Below the pieces are notes generated by a model, which was not told where the DNA came from, searched no databases, and saw only the letters and a list, made by a program, of their open reading frames with translations. Shown here piece by piece: positions 1 to 8,873 of a stretch of DNA of 64,000 nucleotides (positions within the stretch are counted from its first letter, which is position 1; each line of letters begins with the position of its first letter). A program made the position numbers and the translations under genes. This DNA is from Gemmataceae bacterium (GTDB lineage: Bacteria; Planctomycetota; Planctomycetia; Gemmatales; Gemmataceae), in NCBI GenBank assembly GCA_901538445.1, contig LR594584.1, positions 4,433,006 through 4,497,005 of the forward strand, in the 5' to 3' direction.

Positions 1-3000
1 CTGGGCGGCGTCCTGGGCGTCGAGGAACTGCTTGTGGAGCGCGGCCGTCTGCTCCTGCATCCGCTGGAGCGAGGCCAGGCTCTGCTGGGTCACCAGGAGC
101 GCCTGCGCCAGCGCGTTCGGGTCGGCGTCGTTCATACCAGTCCCCCTGACGGCGAAGGTCGGGCGCGGAGCGTGAGTCGTGTGGGTCGGGGCGTGGGTCG
201 TGGCGAGGGCGGCGAGCGGCGGGCGGGCGGCCCGCGGGGCGACGTAGTTGGCCCCGGTCAGGGGCACGGTCATCCCCGGCTTCGCGGCCCCCTGGCGCGG
301 CGGGCGGCACCGGCTCCCGGCCTCCCAGGCCGCCAGTTCGACGTGGTGCCCGCGGGCCGCGAGCCGGGCGAGTGCCCGCCCCAGGTCGAGCACCCCGGGC
401 TGCTTCCCCCCGGAGGCGTCCACCGCCACCGCGGCGACGCCCGGCGCCGCGGCCTCCTCGGCGGTCGCCTCGGCGAGCTTCGTCAGCACCGTGCCGGGGC
501 CGACCTCGAGGAACGTCCGCACGCCGGCCGCGATCATGTTGCGGATTTGATCGGCGAACGCGACCGGCTTCGCCAGTTGCTCGGCGAGCAGCGTCCGGGC
601 CTCGCGGGGGTCGGCCGGGTACGGCTCGGCCGTCGTGTTCGCGTACACCGGCACCGTGCCCCGGCCGAACTCGACGCCCTCCAGCGCGGCGAGGAACGGG
701 GCGGCCGCGTCGGCGACGAGCGGGCTGTGGAACGCGGCCGCGACCGGGAGCCGGACCGACTTCATCCGGGCCGCGGCGAACGCCTGCTGGGCGCGGTCGA
801 CCTCGGGCGTCGCCCCCGACACGACCGACTGCTTCGGCCCGTTCCGGTTGGCGACCACGACGTCGAGCTTGTGCTCGGCGATGACCCCCTCGATGGCGGC
901 CAGCGGCGCGAGGACCGCGAGCATGGTGCCGGGGTCGCCGGGCCGCCGCTCGCCCATGAGCCGCCCGCGGAGCCGGGACAGGTGGAACAGGTCGGCCGGG
1001 GCGAACCGGTCGGCGGCGGCCAGGGCGACGAGTTCGCCGTAGCTGTGGCCCGCGAACGCCGTCGCCCGGACCCCGAACCGCTCGCACAGCACCCGCCACG
1101 CGCCGAAGCTCACCGCCCCCAGCGCCGGCTGGGCGTTGGCGGTGTCGCGGAGGTCCGCGTCGTGCCACTTGCGGGCCTCGGGGTCGAAGCGGGTGGGCGG
1201 GTAGATGCGGTCGGACAGCCGGCGGGTGTCGGTGTCGTCCTGGGCCTGGGCGGCGACGGCCCGGTCGGCCTCGGCCAGGCTGTCGAGCACCTCCGGGAAC
1301 AGGCACGCGAGGTCGCGGAGCATCCCGACCGCCTGCGACCCCTGCCCGGGGAACAGCACCGCGAGCGCCCCGGCCTCGGGGCCGCGGCCGTAGAACGCGC
1401 CCTCGGGGGTGTGCCACTCGGCCGCGTCCGGGTCGGCCAGGAGCCGGGCCTTCGCGCCGGCGACCAGCTTCGCCACGTCGGTGAGCGACCGGTGCGCCGC
1501 GAACGCGAGCCGGCACGGGGCCAGCGCGTCGAACGCCGAGCGGGACCGCTCCGCGAACCGGGCCAGGGCCGCCCAGTCGGTCCGCGCCGCCGGACCCTCG
1601 ACCGGCTGCGGCGACGGGTGGACCTTGGCCGCGAACCTGTCCAGTTCGGCGGCGAGTTGCTGCGGGGAGTCGGCGCCGAGCGCCACGATCTCGACCGAGC
1701 CGTCCCAGTCGAGGTCCGTCTTGGCCGGGGCGTACTCCTCCAGGACCGCGTGGAAGTTGCTCCCGCCGAACCCGAACGCGGACATCGCCGCGCGGCGCGG
1801 GTGCCCGGCCCGCGGGAGCCACGGCCGCATCACGGTGTTCACGTAGAACGGGGAGTCCGGGGCCGACAGCGGATCGACCGGCCGCTCGACCTTGATCGTC
1901 GGCGGGAGCACCTTGTAGTTGAGCGCCAGCGCCACCTTGATGAGCGACGCCGCCCCGGCGGCCGCCTTCGTGTGCCCGATCTGCGACTTCACGGACCCGA
2001 GGGCGCACCACGGCCGCGTCGTGGGCAGTGAAGACCCGGCCTCTCCCGCCTTGGGCTTACTGTCCACTGCCCCCTGTCCGCTGAACACTTCGGTGAGAGC
2101 GGTCGCCTCGGTCGCGTCGCCGACCCGGGTGCCGGTGCCGTGCGCCTCGACCAGTTCGATCGTGTCCGGGGTGACCCCGGCGTCGGCGTAGGCGTTCAAC
2201 AGGCACCGCCGCTGGCCCTCGGCGCTCGGCGCGTAGATCGCGTTGCCCTTGCCGTCGCTCGACGACCCGATCCCCTTGATGACGGCGTAGATCGTGTCGC
2301 CGGCGGCCTCGGCGTCGGCGAGCCGCTTCAGCACCACGACCCCGAGCCCCTCGCCGAGGATGGTGCCGTCGCCGTTGGCGTCGAACGGCCGGGCGTTGCC
2401 GCTCGCCGACAGCGCCGGGGTCTTGCTGAAGCACATGTACATGAAGATGTCGTTGAACGTGTCGCACCCGCCGGTGACGACCACGTCGGCGCGGCCGGTC
2501 TGCAGCTCCATTGCCGCGAGGTGGACGGCCGAGAGCGAGCTGGCGCACGCCGCGTCCACGACGCAGTTGGTGCCCTGCAGGTCGAGCCGGTTGGCGATGC
2601 GGCCCGCGACGACGTTGCCGAGCAGCCCGGGGAAGCTGTTCTCCTGCCACGGGACGTACGACTCGGCGATGCGGCCGGCGGCGTCGTCGATGCGGTCGGC
2701 CGGGATGCCGGCGTCGCGCATCGCCTGCTTCCACTTCGGGTGCCCGAGCCGCGCGCCGAGCGGGATCACCAGTTCGAGCGTGCCGGTGACGCCGAGGATC
2801 ACCGACACGCGGGTGCGGTCCACGGCGTTCGCGGGCCGCGGCGCGTGGGCGTCGCCGTTGGTGCCGTTGGCGCCGGCGGCGTGCTGCCCGCCGGTGAGGA
2901 CCACGCCGGCGTCGGTGAGCGCCTGCTTGGCCGCGACGAGGCCGAGGAGCTGGGTGGTGTCGGTGGCCTCGATGTCCCGCGGCGCGATGCCGAACTCGAG

Positions 3001-3234
3001 CGGGTTGAAGTCCACCACGTCGAGGAACCCGCCCCGGCGGGCGTAGGTCATGTCCGGGGCCTTCGGGTCCGCGTCGAAGTAGTCGTCGGGGTTCCAGTGC
3101 GTCGCCGGCACCTCGCCGATGCAATCGACGCCGTGCTTGATGTTGGCCCAGAAGTAGCCCGGCCCGGCCGCCTTCGGGAACAGGCACCCGACGCCCACGA
3201 TCGCCAGGGGAGATTTCTTGTCCGGGGTCTGCAT
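1..3234 (-). CDS. pfaA: Pfa-type polyunsaturated fatty acid/polyketide synthase subunit PfaA, 5' part (cut by window edge)
   Basis: Seen: the frame is open from an ATG at 3234 to base 1 with no stop, giving at least 1078 residues. A ketosynthase domain fills about residues 8-460, with the nucleophile Cys230 in DAACASSL, the first His in EAHGTGT (about 365) and the second in KSQIGHTKAAAG (about 415). A malonyl/acyltransferase follows, with GQGSQAVGM and the catalytic Ser in GHSYGE near residue 730. The frame runs off the edge in a Gln-rich linker (LHKQFLDAQDAAQ) of the kind that precedes tandem ACP domains in PfaA. Family knowledge: PfaA starts and elongates chains in PUFA-like secondary lipid synthesis. 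It follows pfaD on the same strand, so the two are probably one operon. Oddity: about 18 extra residues at 2021-2081, between the two active-site histidines, resemble a dispersed repeat. ACPs and ketoreductase would lie outside the window. Confidence 0.93.
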   Translation of the reverse strand, partial: MQTPDKKSPLAIVGVGCLFPKAAGPGYFWANIKHGVDCIGEVPATHWNPDDYFDADPKAPDMTYARRGGFLDVVDFNPLEFGIAPRDIEATDTTQLLGLVAAKQALTDAGVVLTGGQHAAGANGTNGDAHAPRPANAVDRTRVSVILGVTGTLELVIPLGARLGHPKWKQAMRDAGIPADRIDDAAGRIAESYVPWQENSFPGLLGNVVAGRIANRLDLQGTNCVVDAACASSLSAVHLAAMELQTGRADVVVTGGCDTFNDIFMYMCFSKTPALSASGNARPFDANGDGTILGEGLGVVVLKRLADAEAAGDTIYAVIKGIGSSSDGKGNAIYAPSAEGQRRCLLNAYADAGVTPDTIELVEAHGTGTRVGDATEATALTEVFSGQGAVDSKPKAGEAGSSLPTTRPWCALGSVKSQIGHTKAAAGAASLIKVALALNYKVLPPTIKVERPVDPLSAPDSPFYVNTVMRPWLPRAGHPRRAAMSAFGFGGSNFHAVLEEYAPAKTDLDWDGSVEIVALGADSPQQLAAELDRFAAKVHPSPQPVEGPAARTDWAALARFAERSRSAFDALAPCRLAFAAHRSLTDVAKLVAGAKARLLADPDAAEWHTPEGAFYGRGPEAGALAVLFPGQGSQAVGMLRDLACLFPEVLDSLAEADRAVAAQAQDDTDTRRLSDRIYPPTRFDPEARKWHDADLRDTANAQPALGAVSFGAWRVLCERFGVRATAFAGHSYGELVALAAADRFAPADLFHLSRLRGRLMGERRPGDPGTMLAVLAPLAAIEGVIAEHKLDVVVANRNGPKQSVVSGATPEVDRAQQAFAAARMKSVRLPVAAAFHSPLVADAAAPFLAALEGVEFGRGTVPVYANTTAEPYPADPREARTLLAEQLAKPVAFADQIRNMIAAGVRTFLEVGPGTVLTKLAEATAEEAAAPGVAAVAVDASGGKQPGVLDLGRALARLAARGHHVELAAWEAGSRCRPPRQGAAKPGMTVPLTGANYVAPRAARPPLAALATTHAPTHTTHAPRPTFAVRGTGMNDADPNALAQALLVTQQSLASLQRMQEQTAALHKQFLDAQDAAQ

Positions 3235-3294
3235 CGCAACCTGTACTCGTCGGAAAACGGGCCGAACGAACCACCACCTCGAACCGTTCTGTCT

Positions 3295-3428
3295 CGCCCT
3301 CTCCCCTTGCGGGAGAGGGTGGCCGCGCTTCGCGGCCGGGTGAGGGGGAGAGCACCAACCACCCGATGAGCTGTACCCCTCACCCGCTCGCAGAGCCTCG
3401 CTGCCCTCTCCCGCAAGGGGAGAGGGCG
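3295..3428. repeat. Palindromic repeat, family A copy 1 (pfaD-pfaA gap)
   Basis: Perfect 25-bp inverted arms at 3295-3319 and 3404-3428, each containing CCTCTCCC, enclose an inner GGGTGAGGGG (3338-3347) and CCCCTCACCC (3376-3385) pair. The outer arms are themselves partly self-complementary. The element starts 22 bp after the pfaD stop and ends 60 bp before pfaA, so a transcript crossing the operon would carry this hairpin. Three relatives occur at 11626-11794, 41271-41450 and 48797-48978. Confidence 0.85.
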
Positions 3429-3450
3429 AAACCTAACCGGCGCGGCCGCC

Positions 3451-5091
3451 TCAGGCGAACCGCTTGACCAGTTCGTCGCCGGTCAGCGGGCCGGTCGGGA
3501 AGCACTCGTCGGGCAGGTGGACCCCGCACTGCCGCAGCGCCTGCCGCCGCAGCACCACGCACGCGCCGTACAGCAGGTTCCGCGCGACCGCGACGACCGT
3601 GCGGTTCGCTGGCTGCTCGAGCGGCGTGCCCTTGACCCACTCGTTGAACGCGCCCATCGCCGGGCCGCACCACACCTGGTAGTCGAGCTGCCGCCCGGCC
3701 TCGCCCGCGTTGGCCCACCGGCTGGAGAGCCCGAGGTACCACCGGAACACGAGCGCCATGCGGTGCTTCGGGTCGGCCTCGGCCCGGGGCAACTGCGTCG
3801 GGTCGCGGCGGAGGAAGAACGCCCGGGTCTGGTCCCACACCTCGGCGAACGTGGCCCGCAGGTACGTCTTCTCGACCTGGACCCGCTCGGCCTCCGGCAC
3901 CGCCTCCCAGCTGGGGTACGCCCGGTACAGCTCGAACAGCTTCGCGGCCCGCATCGGGAACATGGTGCCCCGCTTGAGCACCTGCACCTTCACGCCCATC
4001 TCGAACATGTCCGCGGCCGGGGCCATCGTCACGTCGGCCTGCCCGGCCTCTGCGAGCATCTTTCGGACCGCGTCCGAACTCCCGGACTCGACGCACGCCT
4101 GGTTCACGCTCCCGGTGACGACGAACGCCGCCCCCATCGCGAACGCGGCCGCGACCGACGCCGGGGTCGCGATGCCCCCCGCGAGCCCGACCCGCGGCGG
4201 CTTCGCGTACTGGTACTGCCGCACCAGCCGGTCGCGCAGGGCGAGGATCGTCGGCAGCAGGGTGACCGCCGGGCGGTTGTCGGTGTGGCCGCCGCTGTCG
4301 GCCTCGGCGGTGATGTCGTCGGCGACCGGGTACTTCGCCGCGAGCGCCGCTTCCTGCTGCGTGACGTGCCCGGCGGCGACCAACTCGCGGAGCAGCCGTT
4401 CCGGCGGCGGCGACAGGAACTTGGTCGCCACTTCGACGCGCGAGACCTTCGCGATCACGCGGTTCGCCGGTCCGGCCGGGGTGAACCCCTTCACGCGGTA
4501 CCGCACGATCGCGGGCGTGAGGTCCAGGTACGCCGACGCCTCGACGAGCCGGACGCCCTTGTTGATCAGGAGCTCGGCCGTGGCCAGCTCGTGCGCCGGC
4601 TCGTTCGGGCTGTGGATCAGGTTCACCGCGAACGGCGACGTGCCGAGGTTCGCCTTGAGCCGGTCGACGGCCTGCCCGATCCGCTCGAGCGAGAGCCCGG
4701 CCGCGCCGAAGCTGCCGAGCATCCCGGCGAGGCTCATCGCCTCGGCGATGTCGGCCGAGCCGATCCCGTTGGCCATCGCGCCGGCCATGTACGGGTAGCG
4801 GAGCCCGTGGTCCTTCAGGAACGCGGGGTCGCCGAGCTGCGCGGGCGGGAGCGGGGGCAGGTGCGCCGCGACCGGGAACGCCCAGGCGTGCGGCGGGGTG
4901 AACGCGAGGAACCCGCCCTGCGCGACGGCGTACCCGCGGTCGGTGCGGGCGACCACGACCGGCTGCTTGACCTCGCCGAGTGCGGCCCGGAAGTCGGCCG
5001 GGGCGTCGGGCAGGGGGCCGTGGCCGGCGGGGGTCCAGAACCCGAACGGGCTGGCGGGCGGTGCTGTCGTCCCGACCGGGTGCGTCGTCAT
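3451..5091 (-). CDS. pfaD: PfaD family enoyl reductase of polyunsaturated fatty acid/polyketide synthesis
   Basis: This 546-residue protein has the usual PfaD length. It matches the family along its whole length: an N-terminal segment (FGFWTPAG, then ARTDRGYAVAQGG), then an FMN-binding TIM-barrel resembling 2-nitropropane dioxygenase (LAGGIATPASVAAAFAMGAAFVVTGSVNQ at about 290-320, split by glycines that bind flavin phosphate), and the PfaD-specific C-terminal part (MFEMGVKVQVLKRGTMFP, FRWYLGLSSRWA). In Pfa systems PfaD acts in trans as the enoyl reductase that saturates double bonds during chain extension. It starts with ATG at 5091 and is the first gene of a likely pfaD-pfaA operon. In Shewanella-type clusters the order is pfaA-B-C-D, so having pfaD upstream is a different arrangement. 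Confidence 0.95.
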   Translation of the reverse strand: MTTHPVGTTAPPASPFGFWTPAGHGPLPDAPADFRAALGEVKQPVVVARTDRGYAVAQGGFLAFTPPHAWAFPVAAHLPPLPPAQLGDPAFLKDHGLRYPYMAGAMANGIGSADIAEAMSLAGMLGSFGAAGLSLERIGQAVDRLKANLGTSPFAVNLIHSPNEPAHELATAELLINKGVRLVEASAYLDLTPAIVRYRVKGFTPAGPANRVIAKVSRVEVATKFLSPPPERLLRELVAAGHVTQQEAALAAKYPVADDITAEADSGGHTDNRPAVTLLPTILALRDRLVRQYQYAKPPRVGLAGGIATPASVAAAFAMGAAFVVTGSVNQACVESGSSDAVRKMLAEAGQADVTMAPAADMFEMGVKVQVLKRGTMFPMRAAKLFELYRAYPSWEAVPEAERVQVEKTYLRATFAEVWDQTRAFFLRRDPTQLPRAEADPKHRMALVFRWYLGLSSRWANAGEAGRQLDYQVWCGPAMGAFNEWVKGTPLEQPANRTVVAVARNLLYGACVVLRRQALRQCGVHLPDECFPTGPLTGDELVKRFA

Positions 5092-5268
5092 CGTTGGGGT
5101 GTCGGCTCAGTGGGTCGAAACGGTACAGGTTATGGGGTATCGAAATGCGGCCGAAAGGCAACGAACCCGGCGGCCGCCGCGGGCGAAGACCGGGCCGCCC
5201 GCCCGACCCGCCCGTAAACGGACGCACACCACTCTGCGTCTCGCTCGGCAACGAACGGATTTGGTGCG

Positions 5269-5498
5269 GCGTCGGTGGTAGGGTGCGTCGAGGCCGGCTC
5301 TGCGGCCGAGCCGCACCGCGCGACCACTGAGGGGTGTGGTGCGCGTCGCGTTTTCGAGCCACGGGGCTTGTCCTCGTGGTGCTTGGCATCGCGGGCCACC
5401 ACGGGGCAAGCCCCGTGGCTCGAAAGACCAGAGACACGCGAAGCTCTCGCGGTGCGGCTCGCCGTGAAGCGCGGCTCGACGCACCCTACCGCCGACGC
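5269..5498. repeat. Palindromic repeat, family B copy 1
   Basis: A 230-bp imperfect palindrome fills most of the 5092-5501 gap. Its 23-bp ends (5269-5291 and 5476-5498) differ at one position and contain GGTAGGGTGCGTCGA and its complement. Inner arms carry CGAGCCACGGGGCTTG and CAAGCCCCGTGGCTCG. It ends 4 bp from the stop of the LRR gene on the minus strand. The rest of the gap (5092-5268) is the presumed pfaD upstream region; no clear promoter was recognised there. Copy 2 is at 33117-33345. Confidence 0.85.
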
Positions 5499-5501
5499 GC
5501 G

Positions 5502-6371
5502 TCAGAACAAATCGAGGCGGCCGCCGAACCGGGCGAGGAGCGCCTGTTGGCCGCGGGGGCCGACGTTCGTGAACCGCAGGTTCAGGTACGTGAGCTTGTC
5601 GGCGTCGCCCGCGGGCCACCGCTCGGCGAGGTCGAACGCGCCGTCGTCGCCGATCGGGTTGCCGCCCAGGACCAGCCGCGTGAGGTGCCGCGGCCACCCG
5701 GTGGCGAGCAGGTTCTCGACCCCGTAGTCGGTGAGTTCGTTGTTCGACAGGTCGAGGTCGGTCAGCGCCGGGAAGGCGCACCGGCTCGCCAGGTCGAGGT
5801 GGTCGTCGTTGACGCGGCACCCCTCCAGGTCGAGCGCGTCGAGCCGCGTGAGGCGTTGCGCCCCGGCGATCACGTCCGCGTCGCCGGGCCAGAGGAAGGC
5901 GCCCTCGAGCGCGGCCGAGTACAGTTCGAGGCGGGTGACGCACCCCAGGTGCGGGGACCGGACGAACTCGCCGAGCCGGGCCGCGACGCGGGAGACGGTG
6001 ACCCGCGGGAGCGGCCGCGCGGCGGCGAGCTGGTCGGCGTGCGCGAGGAAGTCGCCCACGGCCAGCGACACCTGCGAGGCGAACCCACGGCGGAACTCGC
6101 GGACCGCGCCGGCGGGCAGCGCCGCGAGCGGCCCGAGGAGGTCGCCGCGGTGGAACTCGATGAGGTCCTGGTTCCGCTTGAACAGGTCGGCGTAGCGGTG
6201 GAGGACCGCCCGCGGGAGGTGCTCCTTGCGGGCGATCTCGATCTGGGTGCGGATGAACTCGGCGCGCGTGGGCCGGTCGTGCTCGTCGAGCCAGTCCGCG
6301 TACGCGAGCCGCGGCGTGTCCTCGTCGGGGGCCGTTGCGATCGCCGCAAGGAATGCGTCCTCGTCCGACAT
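5502..6371 (-). CDS. TIGR02996 repeat-companion domain protein with leucine-rich repeats
   Basis: The 289-residue protein begins MSDEDAFLAAI and carries the TIGR02996 signature in its first 50 residues (DEDTPRLAYADWLDEHDRP, EFIRTQIE). This domain is known mainly from Gemmata-like planctomycetes and myxobacteria, usually placed before repeats. The C-terminal third shows ribonuclease-inhibitor-like leucine-rich repeats (LDALDLEGC, LTDLDLSNNELTD, LTRLVLGGNPIGD, LTYLNLRFTNV). LRR folds bind proteins, but the partner is unknown. There is no signal peptide, so it is probably cytoplasmic. It lies alone on the minus strand, 94 bp downstream (in map order) of the Gly-rich protein gene. Confidence 0.88.
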   Translation of the reverse strand: MSDEDAFLAAIATAPDEDTPRLAYADWLDEHDRPTRAEFIRTQIEIARKEHLPRAVLHRYADLFKRNQDLIEFHRGDLLGPLAALPAGAVREFRRGFASQVSLAVGDFLAHADQLAAARPLPRVTVSRVAARLGEFVRSPHLGCVTRLELYSAALEGAFLWPGDADVIAGAQRLTRLDALDLEGCRVNDDHLDLASRCAFPALTDLDLSNNELTDYGVENLLATGWPRHLTRLVLGGNPIGDDGAFDLAERWPAGDADKLTYLNLRFTNVGPRGQQALLARFGGRLDLF

Positions 6372-6440
6372 GCCGCCATTCTACGCACGCGGCCACCTCG
6401 GACCGCTCCTCGGTCCCATTCCCCGCCCGGGGGTCGAGTG

Positions 6441-6481
6441 CGCCTCGGGCGGTGAGCCGCGACCGGTCACCGCCCGAGGCG
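6441..6481 (-). terminator. Hairpin overlapping the stop of the Gly-rich protein gene
   Basis: Perfect 15-bp arms CGCCTCGGGCGGTGA (6441-6455) and its complement (6467-6481) flank an 11-nt loop. The right arm contains the stop codon at 6467-6469, so the hairpin forms at the 3' end of the mRNA. There is no clear U-tract, so terminator function is inferred from position. Confidence 0.55.
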
Positions 6482-8710
6482 CGTGATGCGGAGCCCGCGG
6501 AACGGGGCGGGCTCCACGGCGAACTGCGGGCCTGGGGCCACCGCCCCGGCGAGGTTCCCGGCCGCGTCCGCCGCGGTCCCGGCGCGGATCGCGATCCCCA
6601 GGCTCCCGCTCCCGGTGACCCGCGACACGGTCACGCGGAACGTGGTCGCGTTCACCCGTGTGACCGTCACCACGCCGTTCGCGGTCCCGGCCCGCACCAG
6701 CACCACGTCCCGCGCGGTCAGGGCCGCGCTCACCAGGTTCAGGTCCGAGTACGTGACCAGGTACGACACCACGGCCCCCCGGCCGGCCGTCACCCGGGGC
6801 ACCGACGGGCGACCGATCACGACCCCGGGACGCACCGGGTCGAATGTCCGGGTGAGACGGGACGCCGCAGCGGAGTCGTTCCCTGCACCGTCCTGCCCGG
6901 CCCCCTTGGGCACGTCCACGGTCACCACGCCCGGACCCGTTGGCACCACCGCGAACGTGTAAGTGGTCCCGGAACCCGCGAAGTTCGTCACGGTGCCGTT
7001 GCTCACCACCACGGACCCCGCGGTGAAGCCGGTCACGGGCTCCGAGAACGTCACCGTCACCGGGATCGGCGACGTGTTCGTCACCGCCGGTGCGGTGGAG
7101 GTGACGGTCGCCGTGGGGGCCACGTTGTCGATCACGTTGATGGTCATCGTCGCCGATACCGTGCCCGCCCCCGCGTCGTTCACCGTGAAGGTGAAGGACG
7201 AACGGGCCGCCCCGTTGGCGCCGCTCGCCGGAGTGTACACGAGGTTCGGGATGTCGGCGGCGGTGATCGTGTCGTTGACCGAAACGTTCGTGCCGCTCAA
7301 CTGGAGGGTGTCGCCGGCCGCAAGGTTCAGGCTCTGGATCGTGATCGAGGCCAGCGGGTTCGACTCCACGTCCGAGAAGGCGAAATCCGGGACCGCGAAC
7401 GCCTTGGGCGTGTCCTGGTTGGTCGAGACGCTACTCGCGTCGGCGACGGGCACATCGTTCACCGCGGTGACGGTGATGCTGTTCGACGCCGTGGCCGTGC
7501 TGAAGGCCGTGATCCCCCCGTTGGTGCTGGTGTCGACCTTCGTGCCCTCCGTGCCCGCGAACTGGTCCCAGGCGCGGAAGGTGAGCGCGTTGCTCACCAC
7601 GCCGTTGAAGTTCGCGTTCGGCACGAAGCGGACGCGGGTGCCGGCACTGGTGGTGAGCAGGAGCGCCGAACTGCCCGAGACAGTTCCGACGTTCGTCCAG
7701 TTCGCGCCCGCATCGGTCGAGAACTGCCAGGTGCCGTTGGCCGAGTTGGTCGCGGTGATCGCGATGCCCTGGGGGTCACCCGTGTCGGGGTCGGAGATCT
7801 GGCCGCTCACCAGGACCGAGACCGCAGTGCCGGTGTTGGTGACGTCGTCCTCGTCGACGGCCGTGAAGTTGTTCGCCCCGGAAAGGACGGGGGCGAAGTT
7901 GTAGGTGATCACGACGCGGCCGTTCCCACTGCGGACGCCCGAGGAGAAGACCGTGCCGGTGGGGCCGAACCCGCTGCCGCCGCCGCCGCCGCCGCCGCGG
8001 AGGTCGGCACCACCACCGCCGCCGCCGAAGTACCCGCCGCCGCCGCCGCCGCCGCTGTCATCAATGGAGCGGCTCGCCGACTCACCCGTCCCGCCGACGC
8101 CGAACCCGCCGGCTCCACCTCCACCGCCGCCGGCCCCACCTGCTGACTGCGTTCCGCCGCCCCCTCCGATCCCGAGGCGGGTCCCCCCGCCCCCGCCACT
8201 CAGACCGCCGCCGGCCCCGCCGGCACCTCCGACGAACCCTCCGGCCCCGCCGCCCCCGCCGGCGACGAGGATCCGCTCCGTGAGTTCGTACACCGTGTTC
8301 GAGTTGGCATCTCGCCGGACGTCAGAGCCCCCTCCGCCGCCGGTCCCCGGGTTGATGCTCGATCCCGCGTTGCCGCCGCCGTTGAACCCACCGGTGGTGC
8401 CGGACGCGGCCCCGCCGACGTAGACCGCGAGCACCTCGCCGGGCGTGAGGGACAGGGTTGCCGTCGCCAGGCCGCCCCCCGCGGCCCCCTGCGCGCCGTA
8501 GACCTCGAAGGTCGCCGAGGTGAGGCCGGCGGGGACGGCCCAGGTCTGCACCCCGCCTGTAAAGTCGAACGTGACGGTCGTGGGGGTGGTGCGGTCTTCC
8601 AGGTGTTCGAGTGCGCCGCCGATCGGCCGCACCCGAGTACGGATCGTCGGGGCGGCAGGCGTGCGGAACATGGAGGTCAGGAGGCGTCGGACCAGAGCGG
8701 GCGAGGGCAT
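6467..8710 (-). CDS. Secreted Gly-rich protein with LEDRTTP motif and Ig/cadherin-like repeats
   Basis: With the ATG at 8710 (GAGG six bases upstream) the product has 747 residues; an earlier in-frame start at 8782 looks like shadow sequence. Near the N-terminus (residues 37-43) is LEDRTTP, a motif common at the start of large planctomycete surface proteins. A domain with VYGAQGAAGGG and long Gly runs (about 80-260) resembles the glycine-rich module next to ALK-type domains. Then come cadherin/Ig-like segments: DEDDVTNTGTAVSVL, VNDVPVADASSVSTNQDTP, and SNGTVTNFAGSGTTYTF of bacterial Ig-like type. A typical signal peptide is not obvious, but the motif and repeats imply export. Probable cell-surface or extracellular structural/adhesive role; ligand unknown. 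Confidence 0.8.
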   Translation of the reverse strand: MPSPALVRRLLTSMFRTPAAPTIRTRVRPIGGALEHLEDRTTPTTVTFDFTGGVQTWAVPAGLTSATFEVYGAQGAAGGGLATATLSLTPGEVLAVYVGGAASGTTGGFNGGGNAGSSINPGTGGGGGSDVRRDANSNTVYELTERILVAGGGGGAGGFVGGAGGAGGGLSGGGGGTRLGIGGGGGTQSAGGAGGGGGGAGGFGVGGTGESASRSIDDSGGGGGGGYFGGGGGGADLRGGGGGGGSGFGPTGTVFSSGVRSGNGRVVITYNFAPVLSGANNFTAVDEDDVTNTGTAVSVLVSGQISDPDTGDPQGIAITATNSANGTWQFSTDAGANWTNVGTVSGSSALLLTTSAGTRVRFVPNANFNGVVSNALTFRAWDQFAGTEGTKVDTSTNGGITAFSTATASNSITVTAVNDVPVADASSVSTNQDTPKAFAVPDFAFSDVESNPLASITIQSLNLAAGDTLQLSGTNVSVNDTITAADIPNLVYTPASGANGAARSSFTFTVNDAGAGTVSATMTINVIDNVAPTATVTSTAPAVTNTSPIPVTVTFSEPVTGFTAGSVVVSNGTVTNFAGSGTTYTFAVVPTGPGVVTVDVPKGAGQDGAGNDSAAASRLTRTFDPVRPGVVIGRPSVPRVTAGRGAVVSYLVTYSDLNLVSAALTARDVVLVRAGTANGVVTVTRVNATTFRVTVSRVTGSGSLGIAIRAGTAADAAGNLAGAVAPGPQFAVEPAPFRGLRITRLGR

Positions 8711-8795
8711 TGGGTGCCTCACGGGCAAAGGCAACTCAGGCAGTCTTCCAACTGTACCCCCAGTTCGCCGCCCGGGCAACATTCATGCGGCGTGA

Positions 8796-8819
8796 CGGTT
8801 TCGGTCCGGACCGAAACCG
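8796..8819. promoter_or_regulatory. Perfect 24-bp palindrome, candidate operator or terminator
   Basis: Two abutting 12-bp half-sites (CGGTTTCGGTCC and its exact complement) with no loop lie in the 163-bp gap 8711-8873, 86 bp upstream of the Gly-rich gene start and 55 bp downstream of the dehydrogenase stop. A loopless perfect palindrome suits a dimeric DNA-binding protein better than a terminator, but either is possible. Confidence 0.4.
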
Positions 8820-8873
8820 CGCCCTACCTTCGCGCCGAGACCCCCGACCCACCCCAACGGAACTCGCCCCGCC

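Noticed and set aside
7905-8423. Plus-strand Pro-rich open frame
   Set aside because: It is the complement of the Gly-rich segment of the minus-strand surface protein gene; Gly codons read backwards give Pro.
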